A DNA stretch of 64,000 nt, taken from positions 930,001 through 994,000 of the forward strand of contig NZ_CP085990.1 of the NCBI RefSeq assembly GCF_020736705.1, written 5' to 3'. Below, piece after piece: positions 55,192-64,000 of the stretch. The DNA is from Psychrobacter sanguinis. GTDB taxonomy: Bacteria > Pseudomonadota > Gammaproteobacteria > Pseudomonadales > Moraxellaceae. Within the stretch, counting starts at the first letter, position 1; each line of letters starts with the position of its first letter. The notes under the pieces were generated by a model. The model saw nothing but the letters and a program-made list of their open reading frames with translations, did no database searches and was not told the DNA's origin. The position numbers and the translations under genes were made by a program.

Positions 55192-56919
55192 ATGAGTAAA
55201 ATCACCTCAATTCTTCGCAAAATGACTGCTTCTAATACGTCACCTGCTAATAAGACTGAACAACCTGCTTTAGACTTCCCTGTCAAAAGTAATACCCCTA
55301 AAGAACAGACCCGCTGGAATGGTTGGGGCAATATCAATATCAATAAAGCAGTCTCACCTCATGGGGCTAAACTGATTAAATCTCATATCGGCAAAACTCA
55401 AAAACTGCCTTCTGTTAGCCTAGAATCGGTATTAAAAACAGTTCCTTCCTCACGACTCCCTCATGCCCTCACCGAATTGGCAATGGTCTCTACTGACAAC
55501 GAAGTACGTGTCAGACATGCGCGTGGGCAAAGCTTCCCCGATTGGATTGCCATGCACAGTGGTGATTTTGGCGTTTTCCCTGATGGGGTCGCCATGCCGA
55601 AAACTACCGAAGATGTCGCAAAGCTATTGGCCTTGGCCAGTGAACACGACCTAGTGGTTATCCCTTACGGTGGCGGTACATCCGTGGCCGGTCATATTAA
55701 TCCGCCTAAGGATCCTCGTCCAGTATTGACCATTGCCACTGGTCATATGGACAAACTCATTGATTTGGATGAAGCAAGCCAAATTGCTACCTTTGGTGCA
55801 GGTGCTCAAGGACCTGCTGTAGAAGCACAGCTGAGTGATCATGGCTACCGATTAGGACATTATCCACAATCTTGGGAATTATCTACTTTAGGCGGCTGGA
55901 TTGCAGCCCGTTCAAGTGGTCAGCAGTCTTTAGGCTATGGCCGTATCGAACAAATGTTCGCTGGCGGTACCTTAGTCACCCCTCAAGGCAAGTTGACCAT
56001 ACCCGATATCCCTGCCTCCTCTGCCGGTCCTGATTTGCGTGAAATGATGATGGGTACTGAAGGCCGTGCCGGTATCTTTACCGAAGTCAAAATGCGGGTA
56101 CAGCCTCAGCCTGAGCAAGAGGTTTTTAAAGTGGCGTTCTTACCTAACTGGGAAGCGGGGCAAGCGTTATTAAAACAAGCGGTTCGAAAAAATGTTCGTC
56201 TATCTATGTTACGCCTAAGTAATGCTACTGAGACCAATGCCCATCTACATTTAGGCACCACGCGCAGTCAATTCTTGGCCATTACTGCCTATTTAAGATC
56301 TAAGGGGTTAGGCTCGGATAAAGTGATGCTCACTTATGGCGTGACGGGCGACAAAGCCCAAAATGCACTGGCATTGACCCAGTTTAAACAGCTGTTAAAA
56401 CAAAATGGCGGTGTCACCGGTAAATTGGCGGACTTAATGGGCTCGATATGGGCACATGGCCGCTTTAAATTCCCGTATTTGCGTGGCACTTTATGGGAAA
56501 AAGGCATCATGGTCGATACCTTCGAAACCTCGACAAACTGGACCAACATTGACCAGCAAATGGCCGCTATGGAGAAGGCAGTTCGTGAATCACTGCGAGA
56601 GCATGGCGAACAAGTGATGGCGTTTACCCATATTTCGCATGTTTATAAACAGGGTGCCAGCTTATACACCACCTATTTCTTTAGAACCGCTAAGAGTCAT
56701 GCTGAGACCTTGCAGCGTTGGCAGAAAATTAAACATGCCGCAAGCACCAGTGTGGCCAACGGCAAAGCCACGATTTCGCATCAACATGGTGTGGGCCGTG
56801 ACCATGCTCCTTATCTGGTGGCTGAAAAAGGTGAGCTTGGTCTACAAGTGACCCGTGACATGCTGCAAAGCTTAGATCCTGAGCAGCGTATGAATCCAGG
56901 CGCTTTGCTAGAGGACTAA
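55192..56919 (+). CDS. Alkylglycerone-phosphate synthase-like FAD-binding oxidase
   Basis: A 575-residue flavoprotein of the VAO/AGPS family. The ATG at 55192 is preferred (GGAAAGG upstream) over a 32-residue extension. Seen in order: RWNGWG near the N-terminus, FAD-binding PCMH domain (FPDGVAMPKTTEDVAKLL, IPYGGGTSVAGH, YPQSWELSTLGGWIAARSSG, GYGRIEQMFAGG), and the cap domain ending THISHVYKQGASLYTTYFF then ISHQHGVGRDHAPYL. In true AGPS the last motif reads SHHHG, so the middle catalytic His is Gln here. It starts a module with a glpD-type gene and an FGGY kinase. An ether-lipid-like or glycerol-phosphate reaction is possible, unproven. Confidence 0.87.
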   Translation: MSKITSILRKMTASNTSPANKTEQPALDFPVKSNTPKEQTRWNGWGNININKAVSPHGAKLIKSHIGKTQKLPSVSLESVLKTVPSSRLPHALTELAMVSTDNEVRVRHARGQSFPDWIAMHSGDFGVFPDGVAMPKTTEDVAKLLALASEHDLVVIPYGGGTSVAGHINPPKDPRPVLTIATGHMDKLIDLDEASQIATFGAGAQGPAVEAQLSDHGYRLGHYPQSWELSTLGGWIAARSSGQQSLGYGRIEQMFAGGTLVTPQGKLTIPDIPASSAGPDLREMMMGTEGRAGIFTEVKMRVQPQPEQEVFKVAFLPNWEAGQALLKQAVRKNVRLSMLRLSNATETNAHLHLGTTRSQFLAITAYLRSKGLGSDKVMLTYGVTGDKAQNALALTQFKQLLKQNGGVTGKLADLMGSIWAHGRFKFPYLRGTLWEKGIMVDTFETSTNWTNIDQQMAAMEKAVRESLREHGEQVMAFTHISHVYKQGASLYTTYFFRTAKSHAETLQRWQKIKHAASTSVANGKATISHQHGVGRDHAPYLVAEKGELGLQVTRDMLQSLDPEQRMNPGALLED

Positions 56920-57013
56920 ATTGCCCAAAGACTAAAGCCTGTATTAGCAGCATGGATAACTAGCCATGCTATTTGCTACACACTAATTGCCACCCATTGA
57001 TGAGGAACCACTC

Positions 57014-58657
57014 ATGACCCAAACACAACAGCGTCAACAAGCTTTAATACCCCTTTTGCGCACCGAACCTTGGGATATGTTGATTATTGGGGGTGGTATT
57101 ACCGGAGCAGGTATTGCTCGAGAGGCGGCCAAACGTGGTCTACAAGTGTTATTAATTGAACAAAGAGACTTCGCTTGGGGCACCTCGAGTCGCTCTAGCA
57201 AAATGGTACATGGCGGACTACGTTATATCGCTTCTGGGGATTACAAAACCACGTTACTCAGTGTACGTGAGCGCGAACGTATGCTGAAAGAAGCAGGCGG
57301 CCTAGTTAATGAAATGCATTACATGATGCCGCATTATAAAGGCAAGTTTCCGCCGCCTTGGATTTTTAATAATCTGCTTAGGGTATATGACAAACTGGCC
57401 GGAAAACGCTACTTCAAATACTTTAAAAAAGACGCTTTTTCGCCGTTAAATCCTGGTATTAAACAAGACAAGCTACTGGGCGCCAGTCAATTTAGTGATG
57501 CTGTCACTGATGACTCGCGCTTGGTGATGCGGGTGCTCGGTGAAGCCCTGCATGATGGGGCGCAAGCTATTAACTATCTAAAAGCTGAAGGCCTGCTCAA
57601 AAACGACCAAGGTCTGGTAGTGGGGGCAAAGCTAGTAGATACTGCTACTGACCAGCATTCTGAAACTTATGAGGTTTATGCTAAGGTGGTGGTTAGCGCC
57701 ACGGGGGCTTGGGCAGATAAGTTGCGCCTGCAGGCCTTCTCTGAAACCCCCACCAATTTCCATAAACAAATTCGTCCGTCTCGGGGCAGTCACTTGGTTA
57801 TTAGTCAAGAGCGCCTACCGATTGAACAGGCGTACACTTTACTGCATCCCGTTGATAAAAGAGCTTTGTTTGTCTTTCCTTGGGAGAATAGAACCGTCAT
57901 TGGCACCACTGATTTAGACCACCCACCCCTTGATGATCAAGAAGTCGGCATCACCAATGAAGAAGTCGATTATCTATTACAGGCGGTCAATGGTCTGTTT
58001 GATCATACTCAGTTAAGCCGTGAAGATATTATCAGTACTTGGGCGGGCGTCCGTCCGCTGATTTCTGAAGGTGGTGATGGTAAACGAGTCAGTCCTAGCA
58101 AAGAGAAACGTGATCACAGCGTGTGGTTAGACAACAATCTGGTCACGGTCAGTGGCGGTAAGTTGACCACCTTCCGTCTTATCGCCCTTGATGTGCTTAA
58201 AATCTGTCAGCAGGTATTACCGATTGACAATAATGCGGCCATAGATGATGCCGTCTTTAGCAATCCGGTGCCAAGCAATGACAAATTTGCTCAGTTGCCT
58301 GCCCCACTCCAGTACCGCTTGCAAGGTTTTTATGGCCGTCAACTAGATCAGTTACTCGAGCTTGCAGAGGATCAAGAGCTTGTTCCTGTTGCTGATAGCA
58401 ATACGCTGTGGGCAGAGATTAGATTTGCGGCACGTTATGAGCAAGTTATTCATTTAGATGATTTATTACTGCGTCGTACTCGTCTAGGTCTTATCTTGCC
58501 GCAAGGGGCGATGATAGATTCTGTAACCGATAAACTGCAACAGATTTGTCAGCAAGAGCTGGGTTGGGATCAACAAAAATGGCAACAAGAAGTCGACCTT
58601 TATAAAGCTCTTTGGCAAAATTACTATCATTTACCGGCGCATTTACCGGCGGCATAA
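57014..58657 (+). CDS. glpD: Glycerol-3-phosphate dehydrogenase, GlpD type
   Basis: A 547-residue FAD enzyme that oxidises sn-glycerol-3-phosphate to dihydroxyacetone phosphate at the membrane, passing electrons to quinone. N-terminal dinucleotide fold LIIGGGITGAGIAREAAKRG, then SSRSSKMVHGGLRYI, WAGVRPLISEGG and VSGGKLTTFRLIA are family hallmarks. The ATG at 57014 has AGGA 7 bases upstream; the open frame starts earlier with TTG. It lies 94 bases behind the AGPS-like gene on the same strand and is followed by an FGGY kinase. Because it is not with glpF/glpK, it may be a specialised paralogue. Confidence 0.88.
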   Translation: MTQTQQRQQALIPLLRTEPWDMLIIGGGITGAGIAREAAKRGLQVLLIEQRDFAWGTSSRSSKMVHGGLRYIASGDYKTTLLSVRERERMLKEAGGLVNEMHYMMPHYKGKFPPPWIFNNLLRVYDKLAGKRYFKYFKKDAFSPLNPGIKQDKLLGASQFSDAVTDDSRLVMRVLGEALHDGAQAINYLKAEGLLKNDQGLVVGAKLVDTATDQHSETYEVYAKVVVSATGAWADKLRLQAFSETPTNFHKQIRPSRGSHLVISQERLPIEQAYTLLHPVDKRALFVFPWENRTVIGTTDLDHPPLDDQEVGITNEEVDYLLQAVNGLFDHTQLSREDIISTWAGVRPLISEGGDGKRVSPSKEKRDHSVWLDNNLVTVSGGKLTTFRLIALDVLKICQQVLPIDNNAAIDDAVFSNPVPSNDKFAQLPAPLQYRLQGFYGRQLDQLLELAEDQELVPVADSNTLWAEIRFAARYEQVIHLDDLLLRRTRLGLILPQGAMIDSVTDKLQQICQQELGWDQQKWQQEVDLYKALWQNYYHLPAHLPAA

Positions 58658-59035
58658 CCCGTCGATTTTAAAAACTTTGACAGTGAGTGATAGGCTGGCT
58701 TAAAGTCTTGATTTACAGTAACTTATATTATAGTAAGTCGCATCGACTCTCTGACTGGCTTAACTTATAACTATTGTCATAAAGGATAAAGTTTCTCAAA
58801 GGATTGAGTACTTAGGGACCTTTAAGGTTAGCAATAAGCGTTATCCGCTTTTTGGCCTGACAGGTTAGGTTAATATTGTAACCTAATAATGAGGCTCCCT
58901 TATCTTCTCCCTGCCCTCAGTCCTAGTTAAACCCTATGATGACTCTATCCAAAAATGTAGGCTAGCTATGGGATAATTTTTTATCTCAATATCCCAAAGC
59001 CAATTTTCTTATTAATGACCGAGTGGCACACCCTT
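58658..59035. other. Non-coding spacer between glpD-type gene and FGGY kinase
   Basis: About 360 bases without a gene. No strong hairpin is seen, so read-through from the glpD-type gene is possible. Confidence 0.45.
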
Positions 59036-60604
59036 ATGAGCGTTAAAAACGAAACCCCAATTTATTTACTGGCCATAGACAATGGCACTCAGAGTATTAG
59101 AGCCTTAATATTTGATCAGTTCGGTACTGAAATTGCTAAAGCGCGTATTCCTATTGAGCCTTATTTTTCCACTCAGGCCAACTTTGCTGAGCAGCATGCC
59201 CATTATTATTGGGAAAAACTTAGTGAAACTTGTCAACAATTATGGCAAAACTGCGATATCAAACCTTCGCAAATTGCAGGGGTAAGCCTAACCACACAAC
59301 GCTATACCATGATCTGTCTGGATAAGGATAAACAGCCATTACGCCCTGCCATTGTTTGGATGGATTTTCGCCAAGGCGAAACCAATGATTTGGGATTTCT
59401 TGACCCCCTCACCAAACTGGTTGGTATGGGAGAATTGGCAGAAGAGGCTCAGAAAAAAGCACGCTGCAACTGGTTATCCCGTCATGAGCCTGAGATTTGG
59501 GCTAAGACTGCCCATTATGTCAATTTATCGGCCTATTTGACTTATAAGCTGACCGATGATTTGGTCGACTCGTCGGGTCAGACCACCGGCTACTTGCCTT
59601 ATGACTACAAGGCACAAAAGTGGATGAAGCCCAACAACTTTAAGTGGCGCCTATTCAGTTGTCGCATCGAACAGATGCCAAGACTGGTCGCACCTGGGCA
59701 AAAATTAGGACATATTACCGCCGAAGCGGCGACAGCCACAGGTATTCCTGAGGGCACACCGATGATTGCAGCGGCCAGTGACAAGGCTTGCGAGGCATTG
59801 GGCAGTGCCGGCTTATCTGCCGATACCGCGTGCCTAAGTTTTGGCACCACGGCTACCATTAATACCACCTCAACCAACTATATTGAGGTGCTAAAGCACA
59901 TGCCTGCCTATACAGCGGCGGTCCCAAATTACTACAATCACGAGTATATGATTTACCGCGGATTTTGGATGGTCAGCTGGTTCAAAGAGCAGTTTGCCCA
60001 TTACGAGGCGCAACTGGCGAAGACCCAAGGTATTGATACTGAACACTTACTAGATCAAGCGGTTAAAGACATTCCTGCGGGATCAATGGGATTGATGCTG
60101 CAGCCTTACTGGTCACCTGGCGTACGTCATCCTGGGCTTGAAGGCAAAGGCGCGTTGATTGGTTTTGGTGATGTGCATACCCGCGCCCATATTTATCGGG
60201 CTATTTTGGAAGGTTTGGCTTATGAGTTAAAGCTTGGGTTTGATACCATTGAGAAGCGCACTCGTAAGACCATTAAGCACCTTCGCGTCTCTGGGGGCGG
60301 ATCTCAAAGCGATGCAGCGATGCAACTGACTGCAGATATATTTGCTATGCCCGCCTATCGTCCTCATACTTTCGAGGCTTCTGGTTTGGGCGCGGCCATA
60401 AACTGTGCAGTGGGGCTTGGCGTTTATCCAGATTATTCTACCGCAGCTGAGGCGATGACTCATTTGGGTGATGAATTTTTGCCCATAGCCGCCAATGTTT
60501 CGCTTTATAAACGCTTGTACAATGAAGTTTATCTGAAGATGTATGATCGTTTACAGCCTCTATACCATAGCATTCAAGACATCACAGGCTGTCCTGAGAA
60601 ATAG
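59036..60604 (+). CDS. FGGY-family carbohydrate kinase
   Basis: A 522-residue kinase of the FGGY family. The first nucleotide motif is LLAIDNGTQSIRALIFDQFG, the second half shows GTPMIAAASDKACEALGSAG and LSFGTTATINTT, and the late motif is HLRVSGGGSQSDAAMQL, as in xylulokinase-like members. The glycerol kinase signature is not evident, so the substrate is open (a polyol or ketose, or dihydroxyacetone-like compound). Two starts share the frame (59015 and 59036); neither has a convincing ribosome site. It follows the AGPS-like and glpD-type genes in the same direction. Confidence 0.88.
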   Translation: MSVKNETPIYLLAIDNGTQSIRALIFDQFGTEIAKARIPIEPYFSTQANFAEQHAHYYWEKLSETCQQLWQNCDIKPSQIAGVSLTTQRYTMICLDKDKQPLRPAIVWMDFRQGETNDLGFLDPLTKLVGMGELAEEAQKKARCNWLSRHEPEIWAKTAHYVNLSAYLTYKLTDDLVDSSGQTTGYLPYDYKAQKWMKPNNFKWRLFSCRIEQMPRLVAPGQKLGHITAEAATATGIPEGTPMIAAASDKACEALGSAGLSADTACLSFGTTATINTTSTNYIEVLKHMPAYTAAVPNYYNHEYMIYRGFWMVSWFKEQFAHYEAQLAKTQGIDTEHLLDQAVKDIPAGSMGLMLQPYWSPGVRHPGLEGKGALIGFGDVHTRAHIYRAILEGLAYELKLGFDTIEKRTRKTIKHLRVSGGGSQSDAAMQLTADIFAMPAYRPHTFEASGLGAAINCAVGLGVYPDYSTAAEAMTHLGDEFLPIAANVSLYKRLYNEVYLKMYDRLQPLYHSIQDITGCPEK

Positions 60605-60673
60605 AAAATTCATGACAGGCTTAACACACGCTTATTACACGTTTAATAATAAAAATAAGACAAGGGTTTTACC

Positions 60674-60844
60674 ATGAAGATAAGCAGTTTACTTATATTT
60701 TTTATCGTTGTATTTGGGCTAAACTATGTCCTTAATATGACCCTAAAGTTAGGGCAGGATCTGACTTATATCTTAATTCTAAGTGTTATTACGACGGTCC
60801 TATTTTATGTCTTAACGTTTATGCGAGACCGGTGGTCGAAATAA
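60674..60844 (+). CDS. Small two-helix membrane protein (56 aa)
   Basis: A 56-residue frame with two hydrophobic helices (LLIFFIVVFGLNYVL and YILILSVITTVLFYVLTF) separated by a short polar turn and a basic end (MRDRWSK), a clean small membrane protein. It lies 69 bases behind the FGGY kinase gene. A weak AAGGG site precedes the ATG. No family is recognised. Confidence 0.6.
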   Translation: MKISSLLIFFIVVFGLNYVLNMTLKLGQDLTYILILSVITTVLFYVLTFMRDRWSK

Positions 60845-60955
60845 AGTTAAGTTCGAATATTGTACAATTGCGTCATGACGATTTGGCTACCCACTTATTA
60901 TTATTCGTACCACATAAACTATCAGCGGGTTGACTTGTGAAAGAAGGATTACAAA

Positions 60956-61627
60956 ATGCGTTTTTTATATCGCATACCTATTTTGATTATACTCTTCTTG
61001 TCGATGCAAACTGTATGGGCATGTATGCCGCTCTCAAAAAACGATGTATTTATTGCTCGTCTGCAATCATCTCAGCCCATACTAATGGATAATCAGCAGA
61101 AGGGTTTTGACTTGCAGTTTAGTCATTATCGCTTCGTTTTTCGTACCCTTAAAATGTGGCTTATGTATTCTAAAGCTGAGCACTGGCAAAGTGATTTTGA
61201 GTTAAAGGGTATCGAGCCAAATGACTTAGTTATTGGGCTGGCGTATAACCAAGATGGCAGTAAACCAAAAGATTACACGGTAGCATCCATAGCAACTCTA
61301 AGCTGTAAAGATGATAAATTGATAGTTGGTAAACCATTGGTGCCTTTTTTAGCATGGAACCGAGTAGAGGGTAAATGTGGTCATAACAGCAGCTATAAAG
61401 TTGGAATATTGGATGGCTTTATAGAGGAAGATCAAGCTTATTATTTACAGCAGTTACAAGCCAAATATCCTACTTGCAATAAGCTGAACGCTGCGTTCCC
61501 TAGCAATGCTGCTAGTAGTGGTTCTATTGATAATACACCATCAATTGATAGGCATCGTGCGTCCGAAAAAGAAAGTAATTCTCGAACATCATTTTGGGAG
61601 AATATTAAATTATGGTTTGGGTATTAG
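60956..61627 (+). CDS. Hypothetical secreted protein
   Basis: A 223-residue protein with a signal peptide (hydrophobic IPILIILFLSMQTVWA, cleavage likely before CMPLS or after VWA). Three to four Cys in the mature part (ACMP, LSCKDD, GKCGHN, PTCNKL) could form disulfides, and the C-terminus is Ser/Asn-rich. A GAAGGA site is placed 10 bases before the ATG. I do not recognise a domain. The signal region could also be read as a lipoprotein signal (VWAC). Confidence 0.72.
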   Translation: MRFLYRIPILIILFLSMQTVWACMPLSKNDVFIARLQSSQPILMDNQQKGFDLQFSHYRFVFRTLKMWLMYSKAEHWQSDFELKGIEPNDLVIGLAYNQDGSKPKDYTVASIATLSCKDDKLIVGKPLVPFLAWNRVEGKCGHNSSYKVGILDGFIEEDQAYYLQQLQAKYPTCNKLNAAFPSNAASSGSIDNTPSIDRHRASEKESNSRTSFWENIKLWFGY

Positions 61628-61670
61628 TTTTAAAATTACTCTAAATTTTGTATAAGTAAATCAGTTGAAC

Positions 61671-62000
61671 CTACATAGCTTTAGAAGATTTTTGAGTCTG
61701 ATAAATGAACAAACTTGCACAAATTAATAGGACACCAAAAATAGTTAACTCACTCAAAGTAGTATCAACAACCAGACTTTCCAAAATCATTGTCAGTAAG
61801 GGTAATAAAAAGAATAAAGTGCTTACTTTATCTGCAGAGCTATATTTGAGCATAAGCATCAATAATAAATAAGCCCCTACGGAAAACACTGCTCTCATCC
61901 ATACCAATGACCGCAAAGAGTAAGCATTGACCTCAAAAGATAATCTTTGATAAAAATAACAGCTGAAAATATCGAGAATAAAAAAAATGGTCTGAATCAA
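61671..62000 (-). pseudogene. EamA/DMT transporter remnant (C-terminal part)
   Basis: About 109 residues with three to four hydrophobic helices; the last part (DKVSTLFFLLPLLTMILESLVV, then LTIFGVLLICASLFIYQ) matches the end of an EamA domain. A full transporter would have about 290 residues and ten helices. A stop codon lies seven codons upstream in the same frame (61998 is only a TTG), so the gene has lost its first two thirds. Confidence 0.6.
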
Positions 62001-62152
62001 TAAGATTAATTTTGACCATTATAAAATAGCATTATGACGGGTTAGCCTCTACTCTTGAGTCCTATTAGATTAATAAGGTATGTTACTATACCTGCCCCTT
62101 TTAAGTTTTATTAAAAGAAAGATGATCTCAATACTGACTCAGGAGAAGTAAT

Positions 62153-64000
62153 ATGACTAACTCCAGTGACAATAAATCCAGTGACAATAAAAACCGTCAC
62201 CCTATAAATAGTCACTTACAATCCCACTCAAAATAATACCTTCCAGACTTTATTAAGACCAATTCAGCACATAAAAGACCGCCTCATTTAGGCACTTTTA
62301 ATGCACCAATGAACATTACTCAACGCCGTCCTGATCATGAGCCGGACACCCGTATTGATAAGTTTACCTTCGGTATGGTGCTGGTCATCCTGTTAGGCAT
62401 TTGTATTCCCCTAGTTTTCTTTCCAGAGCAAGGTAAAGAGTGGGTGGAAATTGCCCGGAGCTTTGTTACCACCAACTTCGGCTTTGCCTATTTGACCTTT
62501 GGCATTTTGGCGATGATATTTGTCATTTATATCGTCTTCTCTGATATCGGTAACATCAAGCTTGGTCGTCCCGAAGATACCCCAGAGTTTAAAGATGCCT
62601 CTTGGGCTGCCATGCTGTTCTGCGGAGGTATTGGAGCCAGTATTCTATATTGGGGACTTATTGAATGGGCCTATTATTATCAAGGCCCTCCTTTTGGTAT
62701 CGCCGCTGAATCACCTGACGCCATCCGCTGGGCCACCACCTATGGTATTTTCCACTGGGGACCTGTCGCTTGGGCCATTTATTTGGTACCAGCCGTGCCT
62801 ATCGCTTATTTTTATTATGTACGCCAGATTCCGGTACTAAAGGTCAGCCAAACGTTGATGCCTTTATTGGGTGAAAAACTAGCTCACAGTAATTGGGCAA
62901 AGATGCTCGATGTGCTGTTTGTATTTGGTATGGTCGGTGGTGGGGCAACGACATTAGGTCTGGCCTCCCCCTTGATTAACGAAGGTCTATACAACTTATT
63001 TGGCTTACCACGCAACATTACCATGCAATTGGTAGTACTGTTTGTGACCACGTTAATCTTTGCTTATAGTGCCTATCAAGGTCTAAAAGGCGGTATTCAA
63101 AAACTGTCTAATATCAATTTCTACATGGCCATAGGACTGCTATTATTCATCCTTATCGCTGGTCCAACTGTCTTTATTTTCAATACCGGACTTGAGGCGT
63201 TAGGCCGCTCGATAACTGAAATGCCGCGGATGATGACTTATATTGAGCCCTTTAAAGACTTTGAAAATTTTGGCTTTAAACACACTACCTTCCCTCAAGA
63301 TTGGACCGTATTCTACTGGGCATGGTGGCTGGTATTTGCCCCTACCATTGGTCTATTTATCGCCAAAATTTCACGCGGCCGTACCATTCAAAATATGGTA
63401 GTAGGCTCAATGTTTTATGGTTCGTTAGGCTGTGCAATGTTCATGATTATCTTAGGTAATTATGGCTTGTATTTACAGTTAAACGGCACCGTAGATGTGG
63501 TGAGTATTCTTAACAATGAATCAGCCACTGCTGCAATTTTTGCGATTTTAAATAGCCTGCCCATGTCTTATGCCGTGGTAGCCGTATTTACCCTCTTAGC
63601 CGTAATATTTACCGCGACGACTTTTGACTCAATCTCTTATATTTTAGCGTCCGTGGTGCAAATAGAAGTGGACGACGAACCACACCGTTGGAACCGTTTA
63701 TTTTGGGCATTTACCCTGTGTCTATTGCCCGCCATTTTGATGTTCTTAGGTGATTTGGCGACTCTGCAAACTGCTTCTATTATCGCTGGTGCTCCGCTGA
63801 TTGTTATTCTATCTTTGATGATGCTATCGGTGATAAAAGCGGCACGTTATGACCTATATTATCAGCCTGATTATTACTTGAAGACTATTCATATTGAAGA
63901 GCTGGCAGACAGTGCGCCTTGGGAAGAAGGTAAAACTTCAGAAGCCCCTGAAGGCTCAGTGTTGGCCCTACAAGATGAGTGGGAGCAGATGCGTGAGGAT
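62153..64000 (+). pseudogene. BCCT-family transporter gene with early in-frame stop (partial at window end)
   Basis: A betaine/carnitine/choline-type transporter: helices with GGIGASILYWGLIEWAYYY, FHWGPVAWAIYLVPA, the Trp-rich FYWAWWLVFAPTIGLFIAKI and the stretch SRGRTIQNM. A strong AGGAG site and ATG stand at 62153, but TAA occurs at codon 28 (62234-62236) in the same frame; the frame then stays open from there to 64000. The downstream ATG at 62309 lacks a ribosome site. Either the gene is a recent nonsense mutant, or translation re-starts at 62309, which still leaves all membrane helices. Codons 4-13 are a tandem 15-bp repeat (62162-62191). Confidence 0.8.

Noticed and set aside
1..64000. 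CRISPR arrays, tRNA, rRNA, prophage genes
   Set aside because: No regularly spaced repeats, no cloverleaf-like segments or phage structural genes were seen on reading both strands.

Overview
The window looks like chromosomal DNA from a Psychrobacter-type bacterium (Gammaproteobacteria, Moraxellaceae). The lipase at 32118-33074 closely resembles, from memory, the Lip1 lipase of Psychrobacter immobilis. The base composition is moderately AT-rich, and the housekeeping genes (gshA, dsbB, mpl, dapB, guaA, erpA, yheS, sstT) are of gammaproteobacterial type. Most genes are core metabolism or cell-envelope functions. No rRNA, tRNA, prophage or CRISPR array was seen.

Layout. 1-3.4 kb: the end of an unknown gene, the Na+/Ser-Thr symporter sstT, then cbpM-cbpA. 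3.6-4.4 kb: a complete IS1-family element with perfect ends and an 8-bp target duplication. 4.6-16 kb: a housekeeping block (yheS, erpA, gshA, dsbB, mpl, a GlsB-like protein, def, dapB, dnaJ). Two parS-like centromere sites lie at 15.97 and 20.02 kb. 16-22.7 kb: DUF2939 protein, DsbC-like isomerase, lipoprotein, rsuA, yigZ, a YheT-type hydrolase and a hotdog thioesterase. 23-25.6 kb: a PepSY membrane protein gene cut in two by an IS630-family element. 25.9-29.6 kb: a MATE exporter and two tandem metallo-beta-lactamase-fold genes, with a second copy of the MATE 3' tail beyond them. 29.6-31.0 kb: a gene-poor stretch. 31-37.3 kb: nitronate monooxygenase, Lip1-like lipase, DUF2798 protein, PhoD phosphatase, a second IS630-type element directly against the phoD start, and a lipoprotein. 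37.5-45.4 kb: a complete oligopeptide ABC importer operon with two tandem substrate-binding proteins (oppA2-oppA1-oppB-oppC-oppD-oppF, minus strand). 46-49 kb: a DUF2157-type membrane protein overlapping a GDYXXLXY protein. 49.2-54.9 kb: two tandem MDR oxidoreductases, a CoA-transferase and guaA. 55.2-60.6 kb: an alkylglycerone-phosphate-synthase-like flavoprotein, a glpD-type dehydrogenase and an FGGY sugar kinase, read as one module. 60.7-64 kb: small membrane and secreted proteins, an EamA remnant, and a BCCT transporter gene with an in-frame stop near its start that runs off the window.

Themes. Tandem duplication recurs (MBL pair, MDR pair, oppA pair). Two blocks carry duplicated 3' ends or terminators that look like footprints of insertion: the MATE tail around the MBL pair, and the terminator copies around the CoA-transferase. 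Three insertion sequences are present, of which one destroys a gene and one separates phoD from its upstream region. The most notable non-gene signals are the two parS-like palindromes. The most interesting gene set is the AGPS-like/GlpD/FGGY module, whose substrate is not known from the sequence.
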